Assembly (NCBI GenBank): GCA_021156105.1
Contig: JAJNBD010000004.1
Span: forward strand, 186,001-250,000
Length of the DNA: 64,000 nucleotides
Direction of reading: 5' to 3'
From: Gammaproteobacteria bacterium
GTDB taxonomy: Bacteria; Pseudomonadota; Gammaproteobacteria; CAISUE01
Part shown: one piece after another, positions 44,806 through 53,831 of the stretch
Layout of the letters: every line of letters starts with the position of its first letter
Position numbering within the stretch: position 1 is the stretch's first letter
Translations under genes and position numbers: made by a program
Notes under the pieces: model-generated
What the model was told of the DNA's origin: nothing
Seen by the model: the letters and a program-made list of their open reading frames with translations, nothing else
Database searches by the model: none

Positions 44806-45408
44806 TTAAGCGGCTTTTGTTTTCGGGGAAACGACAAAAGCTTTTTCTATCACAACTGGTATTTTAGGAACATTTTCATAAGTTTCAACGCTTTTTGTGG
44901 GTACCGCTGAAATTTTCATCACTGTACTCATCCCTTCAACCACTTTACCAAAAACAGCATAGCCTGGATTATCAAGCCCAGTATAATCAAGAGAGCTTGA
45001 GTTATCTACTGTATTAATAAAAAATTGTGCGGAAGCAGAATTTGGATCATTTGTCCTTGCCATGGCTATCGTGCCAATCGTGTTATGTAAGCCGTTATTT
45101 GCTTCGTTCACAATTGGTGGTCGGGTTGGTTTTTCTTGCATCTTTTTAGTAAATCCACCACCTTGTATCATAAAGTTAGGAATAACGCGATGAAAAATTG
45201 TGCCATTGTAAAAACCGCTGTCCACATAGCTTAAAAAATTAGCTACTGTCTTTGGCGCTGCTTGAGGATTAAGCTGTACTTCGAAATTGCCTAAAGAGGT
45301 ATCAAATTCGACAATGGGGTTGGTGCTGCTTATTTGATTTGCCGCATGAGCAATACTCATGGTCGCGATTAGGGTACCTGCTATGATGAGTTTGTTAATC
45401 AATCGCAT
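44806..45408 (-). CDS. ppiA: Periplasmic peptidyl-prolyl isomerase, cyclophilin type
   Basis: This 200-residue protein has a signal peptide (ending IAHA-A) and a cyclophilin domain. Its catalytic segments are FHRVIPNFMIQGG, SASAQFFIN and YAVFGKVVEGM. It catalyses proline isomerisation during periplasmic protein folding. I start it at 45408, where AGGAAA lies 7 bases upstream; the frame is open to 45465. The Legionella relative Mip is of a different (FKBP) family, so this is not Mip. Confidence 0.92.
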   Translation of the reverse strand: MRLINKLIIAGTLIATMSIAHAANQISSTNPIVEFDTSLGNFEVQLNPQAAPKTVANFLSYVDSGFYNGTIFHRVIPNFMIQGGGFTKKMQEKPTRPPIVNEANNGLHNTIGTIAMARTNDPNSASAQFFINTVDNSSSLDYTGLDNPGYAVFGKVVEGMSTVMKISAVPTKSVETYENVPKIPVVIEKAFVVSPKTKAA

Positions 45409-45530
45409 TGTTTTTCCTGTCTGAATTAAAAACACAAGTTTTACATAAAATTTAAAATTCAGCAAATAGCAGCGTTTATGTGTTTTGTTTTAAAACTTGC
45501 TGCAGAAATGTCAATTATTAGAAGCTAACT

Positions 45531-47441
45531 TTACCTTGGTGTATTTGTGGGTGTGTCCATTTCTAAATTAAATATATGCTGGTCATTAAGCAAAGGTAAT
45601 GGAGAAAAAGAAGATAGCGGGGTGGCGAATATTGATGAAGGAGAGCGTGCTCTCTCAGAAACAGGGGGTGCACGTGGCGGCTCAATTGATAAGATAGTTT
45701 CTTTAGGCTGAGTTGTGGTAACAGCACCATAATTTTCTGCGGGTTGTGGTGGAAGCAAAGGTCTTCTCGAAACACTTCTAGTAATTGGGCTTTGAGATTG
45801 GGAAAATGAAGATGATCTGTAAGATAAGGTACTTCTGTTTGCAGGACTAATTAAGCGTTGCAGTGAAGCATGATTTTCTTTTTCAAAGCCTAAAATTAAT
45901 AGAAAATGGGTGAAAGTATACAGGCTAAATGCTAAGGGAAAAACAATTTGCATTGGGTTACCTAAAGCTTGCCCAAAGCTTAGTGAAGTGCCATTAATTA
46001 AAAAAGTAATAATATCGATTAACCCAGAAAAGGCTGAAAAACTTAGCTTGGTAAAAATTAACCTTGCACGTTTTTCCGGAAGCATTTTTGCAGCGAGTGC
46101 AGAAGTTAATTGCATGCCAAATTCGCAGCTATCTGCTGCCATTTGAATTCCAGTTGCAACCTGTAGCAATACTTTAGTTGTTATATCCCCTTTAGTGATT
46201 TGAGAAAAGAGATAGCCTAAATAAACCAAATCGCTTGCAATGATCGCTGAATCAATACCTGCAATCATTCTTGCTCGCCGGTTAAGCTTCGTAATGCGTG
46301 CATCACGGTTTGCGCGAATTAAATATTCTTCTGAAGGTGGTTCAGCTTCTTCTATAATGATGGCTTGTTTGTGGTAAAGATATTGGCGTAAGGCATCATC
46401 AGGTATAGCGATTGCTTCAAGGTTTTGTGGCCTATTTTCTGGGAATAAAGTTGCAAAATAATCTTGTAAGTTTTCGCTAATTAATTGTGGTAAAAACTGG
46501 GGAGAGAAAGGTTTACCTGCAAAATGGGTTAATAAATATTCTTTGTAAGAAAGCATATGTTGATGGCATTGTTCATAGGTTTCATATAAATTTTTAATTC
46601 GTAAGATATCTTTTAAAAGCGCATGGGCAAGATGATTTAAGCTTTGGCGTGTTAATTTAATATCTTGATCAAGTGTTGTGCTATCAAGATAAGCAATTAA
46701 CGTTGCACCTAAAGTTCCTAAGCTCATCAAAATCAAGCGCAATGCAATGTGTCGATTGCTTTGTCTAAGTTGTTGGTCAGCAATGTCGGAAACCATGCCT
46801 GCCGCAAGCGCTGCGGGAGAAACATTCAATAACGCGATTAGTATGCGATAAACCCGATTACCAAAACTGCTATGGTGCTGAAAGTGAGTAAATTTTGAAC
46901 CGGTCATCTGCCATCGTTTATAAGCTATTTCAAAAGCTGTTCTTGAAAAGATATTAGGTGGAATCCGCCAAGATTCTAAAAAGTCATTAAGCTGTTGGAA
47001 GCTTGAGGCGTTAGTCAGTAATTGTTTAACTTGCAAGCGGATAATATTAAACTGAAGTTGAAGACAATCTTTTTCATTATTTAGCCGCTCATCGATATCT
47101 ATTAATTCCATGCCGGTATCTTCAAGCTGTTTCTTATCTGCGCTAAGGATGGAATATTTTTTTTCATCAATCGTGCGTTTAATTAATGTGGCAAGTGCGG
47201 ATATACCCACGGCGCTGCCGCCTACGGCTGTCGTAATTAATAGCTCTTGAGGGCCGATTTCTAAATGAAAATATTCTCGAATGCAAAAGACAAGAACAGT
47301 GATGCTTGAAAGTGCACCAATATGCTTTACAACAGCATAAAGCCCATGAGAAGCGATTCTAACAGGTAAATATTTGTTGTAAATCTTTTTGATCCACGCC
47401 AGCATAAAATAGCCTATGAAAGATTTTTTTACTTGTATCAC
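45531..47441 (-). CDS. Multi-pass membrane protein of unknown function, putative effector
   Basis: This protein of up to 636 residues begins at either Met1 or Met13 (MLAWIKKIYNK). Hydrophobic segments occur at about 45-60, 65-85, 200-250, 385-460 and 475-500. The central region is charged and coiled. The C-terminal 120 residues are hydrophilic and proline/serine-rich (SPITRSVSRRPLLPPQPAEN, then PPRAPPVSER). The topology, with a long polar tail, resembles large membrane-inserted secreted proteins of Legionellales, but no domain is recognised. It lies downstream of a second unknown membrane gene on the same strand. Confidence 0.6.
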   Translation of the reverse strand: MIQVKKSFIGYFMLAWIKKIYNKYLPVRIASHGLYAVVKHIGALSSITVLVFCIREYFHLEIGPQELLITTAVGGSAVGISALATLIKRTIDEKKYSILSADKKQLEDTGMELIDIDERLNNEKDCLQLQFNIIRLQVKQLLTNASSFQQLNDFLESWRIPPNIFSRTAFEIAYKRWQMTGSKFTHFQHHSSFGNRVYRILIALLNVSPAALAAGMVSDIADQQLRQSNRHIALRLILMSLGTLGATLIAYLDSTTLDQDIKLTRQSLNHLAHALLKDILRIKNLYETYEQCHQHMLSYKEYLLTHFAGKPFSPQFLPQLISENLQDYFATLFPENRPQNLEAIAIPDDALRQYLYHKQAIIIEEAEPPSEEYLIRANRDARITKLNRRARMIAGIDSAIIASDLVYLGYLFSQITKGDITTKVLLQVATGIQMAADSCEFGMQLTSALAAKMLPEKRARLIFTKLSFSAFSGLIDIITFLINGTSLSFGQALGNPMQIVFPLAFSLYTFTHFLLILGFEKENHASLQRLISPANRSTLSYRSSSFSQSQSPITRSVSRRPLLPPQPAENYGAVTTTQPKETILSIEPPRAPPVSERARSPSSIFATPLSSFSPLPLLNDQHIFNLEMDTPTNTPR

Positions 47442-47609
47442 GCAAATAAGGCATCATGCCTTCAGGCACGACAGATAATTTTTCTAAGTTGTAATGGTTT
47501 AAGCAAGAAGGTTATATAGCCTGAACAATATAAGCGCTTTTTGTTATGTAATGAAAAAGCAATATTTATACCAAGGTAGAAAGTTAAGCTTGTTATGTCA
47601 GTGGCTTAT

Positions 47610-48290
47610 TTAAACGCTGTTTAAAAGGCGCGTTTGCTCATTAGTATCGGTAATGGTTTCTGTTTGACGGGTTGGTGGTAAAGCTGCAGAGCAAGAACAT
47701 TTACTTTTAATGAAGGCAATGAGGCGAGTAACGCCAAAGTCAATAAACAATTTTTCATCAGAGAGAAAGTCAAAAAAACGTCCTTCGCGTGTCGCAATAG
47801 TTGCGCCAACATATGCGCCATATAAAGTCGCAAAAATATAAATTTCTGCTGAGCTTAAATTTATAAAGTCGAAGATAGGTTTGCCACCATAATCTTTCCA
47901 GTAAGCGACGGCAAAGTCAGCAAATCCTGCAAAAAGAAAAGGTAATATTTTAGATAAAAAAATTCTATTATTGATAGATTCATTAACCTGGGATAGATCA
48001 GGCTGAGATCCAGCGTTACGCCAAATATCAATGGTTTCTCCTAGGCGATTGCCAATGGAGTTTCCATAGTAACGCCCTGTTAAAAGACCTGCAATGCAAC
48101 GTGCAGATACTTGTAACGAGATATCTTCACCTATCAGTGGAATGCTAATTTCGCTGAATGCAGCTCGAATAGCAACGTAGATAGCGCCGGTGAGGCCACC
48201 AGCGATGAGTCCTTGTTCTGCGTGTGTTTTTTGTTTAAACCTTGAGCCTAAACCTGAAAAAAAGTTATAAACATTAGAAGTAATTGTCAT
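47610..48290 (-). CDS. Membrane protein of unknown function with dileucine-like tail
   Basis: This 226-residue protein has glycine-rich hydrophobic stretches (EQGLIAGGLTGAIYVAIRA, IFATLYGAYVGATIA) typical of membrane-inserting helices. A cysteine cluster (SKCSCSAAL) lies near the end. The C-terminus DTNEQTRLLNSV contains an acidic-dileucine motif (E-x3-LL), used by eukaryotes for endolysosomal sorting. AAGGAG lies 7 bases before ATG. It may pair with the 636-residue membrane protein downstream. Effector status is inferred. Confidence 0.55.
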   Translation of the reverse strand: MTITSNVYNFFSGLGSRFKQKTHAEQGLIAGGLTGAIYVAIRAAFSEISIPLIGEDISLQVSARCIAGLLTGRYYGNSIGNRLGETIDIWRNAGSQPDLSQVNESINNRIFLSKILPFLFAGFADFAVAYWKDYGGKPIFDFINLSSAEIYIFATLYGAYVGATIATREGRFFDFLSDEKLFIDFGVTRLIAFIKSKCSCSAALPPTRQTETITDTNEQTRLLNSV

Positions 48291-48417
48291 TTTTTTCTCC
48301 TTAATTTATTAATATTGTTTTATATTATAGGAGAGATATGTGACAAACTGATGTCATTAACTATATTGTCATTACTTTTTTGTCAGAGAGAAATAAAAAA
48401 AGTAAAGCTGCATAACA

Positions 48418-48828
48418 TTAACTGCCCATCATGAATGGTTGTGAATTAGCTGGAAGCAAAAAAACTTCCACTAAAGGATCGTTAAATATTTTAGCAAGTA
48501 GATTGCGGCAGGGTAAAGACTGGTGTTTGCTAGGTTCTACCAATGTATGGGGAATAACTCCGCCCTTGTTATCGACGCAGAAGCTATAACCAGTTGAATG
48601 CAGATCTTGTTCTGTAAGATAGTTGCCAAAAATCGTGCATTGAGGAATATAACGAAAATGATAAATATTGTTATTATACTCAATGCTAATCGCTTTTTTT
48701 TGATAATGGTAGGCATAGAAGGCACAGGAATGTGGATCATTGCTCTTCCAATGCCAATTGGCAAAAATAGCGATTACAATCAAGCCAAAAATTAAAAAAG
48801 AAATGCCTAAAAATTTTAATAGGCGCAT
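48418..48828 (-). CDS. Small membrane-anchored protein downstream of ispG
   Basis: This 136-residue protein starts at 48828 (MRLLKFLGISFLIFG), 4 bases after the ispG stop codon. The longer open frame would overlap ispG. One N-terminal membrane helix (about 5-25) is followed by a polar domain with four to five cysteines (SCAFYAYHY, QCTIFG, FCVDNKGG, PCRNLL). No family recognised. Close spacing implies cotranscription with ispG. Confidence 0.6.
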   Translation of the reverse strand: MRLLKFLGISFLIFGLIVIAIFANWHWKSNDPHSCAFYAYHYQKKAISIEYNNNIYHFRYIPQCTIFGNYLTEQDLHSTGYSFCVDNKGGVIPHTLVEPSKHQSLPCRNLLAKIFNDPLVEVFLLPANSQPFMMGS

Positions 48829-48832
48829 AGTA

Positions 48833-50044
48833 TTAATTTGTACTATAGTGGCTATCGACATATTCGATGACCATTTGTTGAAATTCTTCTGCAATATGAT
48901 CACCACGTAAAGTAGCAATTTTTTTACCATCGGCAAAAACTGGCGCCACAGGCGCTTCGCCGCTGCCTGGCAAACTAATACCAATATTGGCTAATTTACT
49001 TTCACCAGGACCATTAACCACGCAGCCCATAACAGCCACATGTAAATTTTCTGCACCTTTATATTCGGTTTTCCAAATAGGCATTTGCGTATCTAAAAAT
49101 TTTTGAATTTTAGAAGCCAGTTCTTGAAAATATGTGCTGGTTGTGCGACCACAGCCGGGGCATGCTGTCACACTGGGTAAAAAAATGCGAAGATTTAGTG
49201 CTTGTAAAATTTCTTGGCAAACACGAACTTCTTTTGTTCTTTCGCCATTAGGTTCAGGTGTAAGCGAGGCACGAATCGTGTCGCCAATGCCTTTTTGTAG
49301 TAATACGCTTAATGCAGCTGTCGTTGCAACTATACCTTTTGTACCCATGCCGGCTTCGGTTAAACCTAAGTGCAAGGCATAGTTAGAGCGTTTTGCTAAT
49401 TCTTCATAAACCGCAATTAATTCTTGAGGCTTGCTGACTTTGCAAGAGATAATAATTTTGTCTTTGCCTAAACCTAATTTTTCTGCGGCAGCTGCATTCG
49501 TTAGTGCAGATTGAATTAACGCTTCACGCATAATAGCGTCAGCAGGTAATGGGTTAGCTGATTTTGCATTTTCATCCATTAAGGTGGTGGCTAAGCTTTG
49601 GTCCAAACTGCCCCAATTTACCCCAATACGCACGGGTTTGTTATACTTTAATGCCACTTCAATCATGGCATTAAAACGAGAATCTTTTTTATCGCCAAAG
49701 CCAACATTGCCAGGATTAATGCGATATTTTGCTAAAGCTTCTGCGCAGGCGGGATAATCGGTTAAGAGTTGATGACCATTGTAATGAAAATCGCCTGCAA
49801 TAGGTACATCACAATTTTTCTGTAAGAGTAAATCCCGAATTACAGGAACTTGTTTGGCGGCTTCTTCGGTATTAACCGTGATGCGAACTATTTCAGAACC
49901 CGCTTTCCACAAAGCTTCAATTTGGCGAGCAGTTGCTTTTGCATCTTCCGTATCCGTATTTGTCATGGATTGCACAACAATGGGAGCATTACCGCCAATG
50001 GTAATATTGCCAACTTTTACAGGAATGGTTTTGTGACGAGACAT
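48833..50044 (-). CDS. ispG: 4-hydroxy-3-methylbut-2-enyl diphosphate synthase
   Basis: This 403-residue [4Fe-4S] enzyme of the MEP isoprenoid pathway begins with the TIM-barrel part ([20 protein letters not shown]). The cluster cysteines are seen in [10 protein letters not shown] and [12 protein letters not shown]. It reduces methylerythritol cyclodiphosphate to HMBPP. It is divergent from murG, with 65 bases between start codons. Confidence 0.95.
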   Translation of the reverse strand: MSRHKTIPVKVGNITIGGNAPIVVQSMTNTDTEDAKATARQIEALWKAGSEIVRITVNTEEAAKQVPVIRDLLLQKNCDVPIAGDFHYNGHQLLTDYPACAEALAKYRINPGNVGFGDKKDSRFNAMIEVALKYNKPVRIGVNWGSLDQSLATTLMDENAKSANPLPADAIMREALIQSALTNAAAAEKLGLGKDKIIISCKVSKPQELIAVYEELAKRSNYALHLGLTEAGMGTKGIVATTAALSVLLQKGIGDTIRASLTPEPNGERTKEVRVCQEILQALNLRIFLPSVTACPGCGRTTSTYFQELASKIQKFLDTQMPIWKTEYKGAENLHVAVMGCVVNGPGESKLANIGISLPGSGEAPVAPVFADGKKIATLRGDHIAEEFQQMVIEYVDSHYSTN

Positions 50045-50075
50045 AAAGAGACTTTAATCAGGTTGTTTTTCGTGT

Positions 50076-50092
50076 ATTATTGTAACAATAAT
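50076..50092. promoter_or_regulatory. Perfect dyad between divergent ispG and murG
   Basis: ATTATTGT-a-ACAATAAT is a 17-base inverted repeat in the 65-base divergent gap. It may be an operator or overlapping promoter elements. The bound factor is unknown. Confidence 0.4.
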
Positions 50093-50109
50093 GTTATATA
50101 AAGTCAGCT

Positions 50110-51180
50110 ATGAAACCACGACATATTTTTTTTACTGGCGGTGGCTCCGCAGGCCATGTAACGCCTAATATTGCTTTGATTAAACAGGCCCAAAAAATGG
50201 GAGACCAGGTTTCCTATGTGGGTTCGGAGCAGGGCATCGAGCGGCAACTGATTGAGCCTTTAAATATTCCTTATTACGCAGTAGATTCTGGCAAACTAGC
50301 GCGCCAATTAACTTTAAAAAACTTATTATCACCTTTTAAAATTTTGCATGGCATTTGGCAAAGTTATTTTTTATGTCGAAAATTAAAACCTGATGTGGTT
50401 TTCTCTAAAGGTGGCTTTGTTGCGGTGCCAATTGTTATTGGCGCATGGCTGAATCATATTCCTGTGATTGTCCATGAGTCAGATATGACGCCAGGGTTAG
50501 CCAATAAACTTTGTTACCCTTTTGCGGAAAAGGTTGGTGTGAGTTTTCTAAATAGCCAACAATTTTTTAAAAATAAAGATAAGGTTGTTTGGACGGGTAC
50601 GCCTATTCGGCAAGAAATGCTAGAAGGTAATGCGGCGCATGGCAAAACGTTTTTAAATTTTAGCGATGAAAAACCTATTTTATTAATCTATGGCGGCGGT
50701 TTAGGTTCAGTTGTCATTAACCAAGCAGTGCGTGGTGTATTACCAGAACTTTTAAAGCAATTTAATATTGTGCATTGCTGTGGTAAAGGTAAGATAGATG
50801 CCGCTTTCAGTGATGTGGTAGGTTATCGCCAGTTTGAATATTTAAACCAAGAACTGCCCGATGTTATGGCAGCAGCTGATGTCGTTATTTCTCGCGCGGG
50901 TGCAAATTCTGTTTTTGAATTATTAGCGTTGCATAAGCCACACTTGTTAATTCCGCTATCAAAAAAAGCCAGTCGTGGCGACCAAATTGATAATGCTAAG
51001 TATTGCCAGCGGCTAGGATTAAGCGACGTTTTGCTAGAAGAAGAATTAACGCCCGCAAGTTTACTAGAACACGTACAAACTTTATGGAATTCTCGACAGG
51101 TAAGAAAAGAAAAATTAATGCAGTATGCTTTGCCAAATGCCGTGGAAAAATTAATGTCTTTAATTCAAGCGGCAGTGTAG
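50110..51180 (+). CDS. murG: MurG-type N-acetylglucosaminyltransferase, Firmicutes-like subtype
   Basis: This 356-residue GT28-family protein has a glycine-rich loop (FTGGGSAGHVTPN), IVHESDMTPGLANKL, YGGGLGSVVIN and the UDP-binding SRAGANSVFELLALHKPHLLIPL. MurG adds GlcNAc to lipid I to make lipid II. By memory the motif set (SKGGFVAVPIV, HESDMTPGLANK, SRGDQIDNAKY) is closer to the second MurG of Bacillus and Clostridium than to enterobacterial MurG. The gene is outside any division-cell-wall cluster. It may be a second, horizontally acquired copy with its own donor or acceptor preference. Confidence 0.82.
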   Translation: MKPRHIFFTGGGSAGHVTPNIALIKQAQKMGDQVSYVGSEQGIERQLIEPLNIPYYAVDSGKLARQLTLKNLLSPFKILHGIWQSYFLCRKLKPDVVFSKGGFVAVPIVIGAWLNHIPVIVHESDMTPGLANKLCYPFAEKVGVSFLNSQQFFKNKDKVVWTGTPIRQEMLEGNAAHGKTFLNFSDEKPILLIYGGGLGSVVINQAVRGVLPELLKQFNIVHCCGKGKIDAAFSDVVGYRQFEYLNQELPDVMAAADVVISRAGANSVFELLALHKPHLLIPLSKKASRGDQIDNAKYCQRLGLSDVLLEEELTPASLLEHVQTLWNSRQVRKEKLMQYALPNAVEKLMSLIQAAV

Positions 51181-51217
51181 TGGCGACAGCGTTTGAGCTG
51201 TCGCCTAACGACGCTGT

Positions 51218-52321
51218 TTAATGCTTAGGCGCGGATGAAGCTGATGGGTTGACCTGAGCAGCAATTTTTTGCTGAGTATTCAAATTCAAGCGGTTCGTAT
51301 AGTTTTGGGTTAATAAATTAATGGCTAGCAATAATTGATTCCTTTCTTCTGTTTCATGAATTTGGTGTAATTCATAAAGCATTTCAGCCTGCAAATATAG
51401 TTGTTCGCGCTGTAACTCTACAGGTGATGCTTGCTGTAAATGTTGATACCAACCGCTTTGTGGATCTAATCGGCGGGTTGCCATAAATTTTTCAATTTCT
51501 CTGGGGCTTTGCGGGGTGGCGCTTGCAGGCATATTCTTGCCCAGTTGTTGCATTATGGCGTCATTCTGATCAATAGGTTTGCTACGTTCAAAAATTTTCT
51601 GTAGGGCATAAACGCCAGCGGTTTGAGCTGCGGCAATACGGCGTACTTGTGCTAAATAGGCATCATCTGTTGCATCTGGTGTAGGTGCAGGTGTTAAAGC
51701 ACCGCTGACTAAAGAGATATAGACTTGAGCAGGATTTTGTTGATACGCTAAATAATTTTTAAACGGTGAGTTAGCGTCAGGTTTAAGATAATTAAAAAGC
51801 GATGCCGCATTATAAGGCGCTGCGAAAACTTTATCGATCGTGTAAACATTTGCATTTTGGCTAGGGGTATTTGCAAAAGTTAACTGGTTGTTTATGCTTG
51901 GCTGCAATTTATTTAAATCACTAAGATCCACAAAAGTATTATCAGGATAACCTTGATAAAAAGATGTGATCTTGCTTTCTGGAATTGTTGTTAACATCGT
52001 TCCCAGTGTTAAAAATGTCGGTTGGCTGCCCACAATATTGGGCCGATAAACTGTTGCAGGTGTGCTTTGTACCATGAAAGGCGTTTCGCCAGCATTAGGG
52101 CCAATGGGTAGGGTTAAGCTATAGCCTGTCATTAAAGGATACAAATCTTGCGCAGTAACAACGCCATAAGGTAAAGCATTTACAACTTGTCCATCGGTTG
52201 GTAATGGAAGGCTGTAGCCATGATAGCTTGTGGCAGATTGTCCCGCTGGGGATGGAGAGTCTGCATAGGCAAATGCCATGGACAAACTTGCGATTAGTGA
52301 AACAAGGATATTTCTTTTCAT
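51218..52321 (-). CDS. icmX: Dot/Icm type IVB secretion protein IcmX-like
   Basis: This 367-residue periplasmic protein has a signal peptide (residues 1-20, cleaved before DSPSPAG). The mature part contains QVYISLVSGALTP, an AQTAGVYALQKIFERS helix and a C-terminal helical bundle (QAEMLYELHQIHETEERNQL, LLAINLLTQN). These correspond to the C-terminal half of Legionella IcmX, which is longer (about 466). IcmX is required for Dot/Icm-dependent intracellular growth. It lies 15 bases after the small secreted gene and downstream of icmW, the expected pairing. Confidence 0.75.
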   Translation of the reverse strand: MKRNILVSLIASLSMAFAYADSPSPAGQSATSYHGYSLPLPTDGQVVNALPYGVVTAQDLYPLMTGYSLTLPIGPNAGETPFMVQSTPATVYRPNIVGSQPTFLTLGTMLTTIPESKITSFYQGYPDNTFVDLSDLNKLQPSINNQLTFANTPSQNANVYTIDKVFAAPYNAASLFNYLKPDANSPFKNYLAYQQNPAQVYISLVSGALTPAPTPDATDDAYLAQVRRIAAAQTAGVYALQKIFERSKPIDQNDAIMQQLGKNMPASATPQSPREIEKFMATRRLDPQSGWYQHLQQASPVELQREQLYLQAEMLYELHQIHETEERNQLLLAINLLTQNYTNRLNLNTQQKIAAQVNPSASSAPKH

Positions 52322-52336
52322 GACAAAACCTCTCCT

Positions 52337-52744
52337 TTAAGAATAGGCGTAAGGATTATTTGATCCTGCAGCGGTTGTTTGCGGTGCGGTATTCGCTGAC
52401 CCGCTGTTAGTGGTGGCAGGCTGCTGAGCAGATTGCGGTGTTGTGACAGGTGCTGGCGCTGGGGTTGCAGGCGCAGAAAAGCTTAGTTTACTTGCTAGGT
52501 TATGCAAAGGGCTTGTGCTACTTGCCGCGCTATTAGTTTGATAGCTAGCCAGCATGGACAACATACTTTGCCCCGCGCTGCATAAACCATTAGCTAAACC
52601 AGTTAGTTGTGAGTTGACACTAAAATCATGAGTGCAATAATTTTGATCAAGCGCAGGCGCAGTTGGCGTTGCGGCTTGAGCATTGGTGCTAATAAGCGCT
52701 GCAATTGTTATACAAGCCAAAGATAAATATTTTTTATGCATCAT
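52337..52744 (-). CDS. Small exported protein inserted between icmW and icmX
   Basis: This 135-residue protein has a signal peptide ending AQA-A. The mature N-terminal part has two cysteines (DQNYCTHDF, NGLCSAGQSMLSML). The tail is Pro/Ala/Thr/Ser-rich and low in complexity (ATPAPAPVTTPQSAQQPATT). I recognise no family. The start overlaps the icmW stop by 11 bases, so expression is coupled to the secretion system. Because it and IcmX each have their own signal peptide, it is not simply the split N-terminus of IcmX. A periplasmic accessory of the type IVB machine is the natural inference. Confidence 0.65.
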   Translation of the reverse strand: MMHKKYLSLACITIAALISTNAQAATPTAPALDQNYCTHDFSVNSQLTGLANGLCSAGQSMLSMLASYQTNSAASSTSPLHNLASKLSFSAPATPAPAPVTTPQSAQQPATTNSGSANTAPQTTAAGSNNPYAYS

Positions 52745-53198
52745 AGCTGTTTCCTTCTAGTGCTTTTCGAACTAAGGCAAAGCGCTCAGGTGATAACACG
52801 CGTGCCATCAAACGCAAACGCTCAAATACGACGTTGCGACGTAAAAATAAACCATTATTATCGTCTTCACCTAAAGAATTTTCTTCCGCATACATTAAAA
52901 GGCGAGAAGCACAGCCCGGGTGAACGGTATCCATGATATGCAAGAAGCGTAATGCACTACCCGTTTTGAATTGGTTTGCAATCGCAATAATTAAATCTTT
53001 TTCGCTAAAATCATTAAAGTTTACGGCACTAATATCATCAAGCTCTCTGCCAAGCTTTTCAAGTGTAGCAACGAATTCGGGTTCGTTACGTTCTAAGTAG
53101 GGCTCAACAGCTTCCATGAACATGATGACGCGATAAATCATTGGATCCGGATACTGTTTCCAAAATTCATGCACATCTTTAGGTAATAAACTTGGCAT
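52734..53198 (-). CDS. icmW: Dot/Icm type IVB secretion adaptor IcmW
   Basis: This 154-residue protein matches IcmW in length and sequence. Key segments are DPMIYRVIMFMEAVEPYLER, LGRELDDIS, MDTVHPGCASRLLMYAEENS and RRNVVFERLRLMARVLSPER. IcmW is a small acidic cytosolic adaptor that, with IcmS, delivers effectors to the coupling complex. A strong sigma-70 promoter lies 35 bases upstream of its ATG, and AGGGA provides the ribosome-binding site. It is the best taxonomic marker in the window. Confidence 0.95.
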   Translation of the reverse strand: MPSLLPKDVHEFWKQYPDPMIYRVIMFMEAVEPYLERNEPEFVATLEKLGRELDDISAVNFNDFSEKDLIIAIANQFKTGSALRFLHIMDTVHPGCASRLLMYAEENSLGEDDNNGLFLRRNVVFERLRLMARVLSPERFALVRKALEGNSYDA

Positions 53199-53232
53199 AG
53201 CGGTCCCTGAAGATTATTTTTTCATTGGACTC

Positions 53233-53261
53233 ATCATAGAACAAGGCTTTAGGTGTGTCAA
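53233..53261 (-). promoter_or_regulatory. Sigma-70 promoter of icmW
   Basis: On the minus strand TTGACA (53256-53261) and TATGAT (53233-53238) are separated by exactly 17 bases. This puts the transcription start near 53226, about 28 bases before the icmW start codon. It implies independent transcription of icmW, the small secreted gene and icmX. Confidence 0.8.
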
Positions 53262-53279
53262 AGGGGGTTGAACTTCCGT

Positions 53280-53831
53280 TCAAGATCTTGCGAGGACAAT
53301 GCTTTGAAATTGCTCAAAGTCATCAAGAAAATCAGTTGCATAAGCAGCTTCATTTGATTTGTTAAGATAGCGGAGGCAATTTTCCATGCAGGCGACTGAA
53401 AAAGCGTGGAAATTGGCTGAAGCATTGATTTGGAACAATGGGTTAAGCCTATCTTGTGTGTAGTAAATACCAAAATGTTTTTGAAATAACTTTTCAATAA
53501 GGTCGCCTAATATCCCCCGACGCCCTGTTAAAAGCCAGTTATGATTTAAGTTTTTAAAAATATTTTTTAGCGTTTGCCAAGCCATTAATTCTGTTGTGGG
53601 AGAAAAATTTTGCATGGCTCTGGCGGCGTTTTGATTGCTATGCCATAGTGTCTGAGTGGGGAAATGCTGAAGGTAGGCCTGACCTTCTTGGCGGACATAT
53701 GCTTTTACCTGTTCTAAATCCGAGGTGTTGAGTGTTTCTAAGCGGAGTTGAGCGGAGCCCACATAAGGTATGTCTACGATATTATTATGTGGCATAAAAT
53801 TTATTTGCTTAACCAACCATGCTGTATCCAT
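53280..53831 (-). CDS. Hypothetical protein coupled to the DUF2063 gene
   Basis: This protein of up to 183 residues starts at Met1 (overlapping the preceding gene by 31 bases) or more likely Met13 (53795, MPHNNIVDIPYVG). It is soluble and mainly helical, rich in aromatic residues and Asn/Gln. It has no recognised motif, signal peptide or membrane helix. It is not a DUF692 protein, the usual partner of DUF2063 proteins, so it may replace that partner. Confidence 0.6.
   Translation of the reverse strand: MDTAWLVKQINFMPHNNIVDIPYVGSAQLRLETLNTSDLEQVKAYVRQEGQAYLQHFPTQTLWHSNQNAARAMQNFSPTTELMAWQTLKNIFKNLNHNWLLTGRRGILGDLIEKLFQKHFGIYYTQDRLNPLFQINASANFHAFSVACMENCLRYLNKSNEAAYATDFLDDFEQFQSIVLARS

Noticed and set aside
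44806..45408. Cyclophilin gene as the Legionella virulence factor Mip
   Set aside because: Mip is an FKBP-type isomerase. The motifs here (FHRVIPNFMIQGG) are cyclophilin-type.
52337..52744. The 135-residue gene as a frameshifted 5' end of icmX
   Set aside because: Both it and the downstream gene encode their own complete signal peptides, and a 15-base gap with a separate start lies between them.
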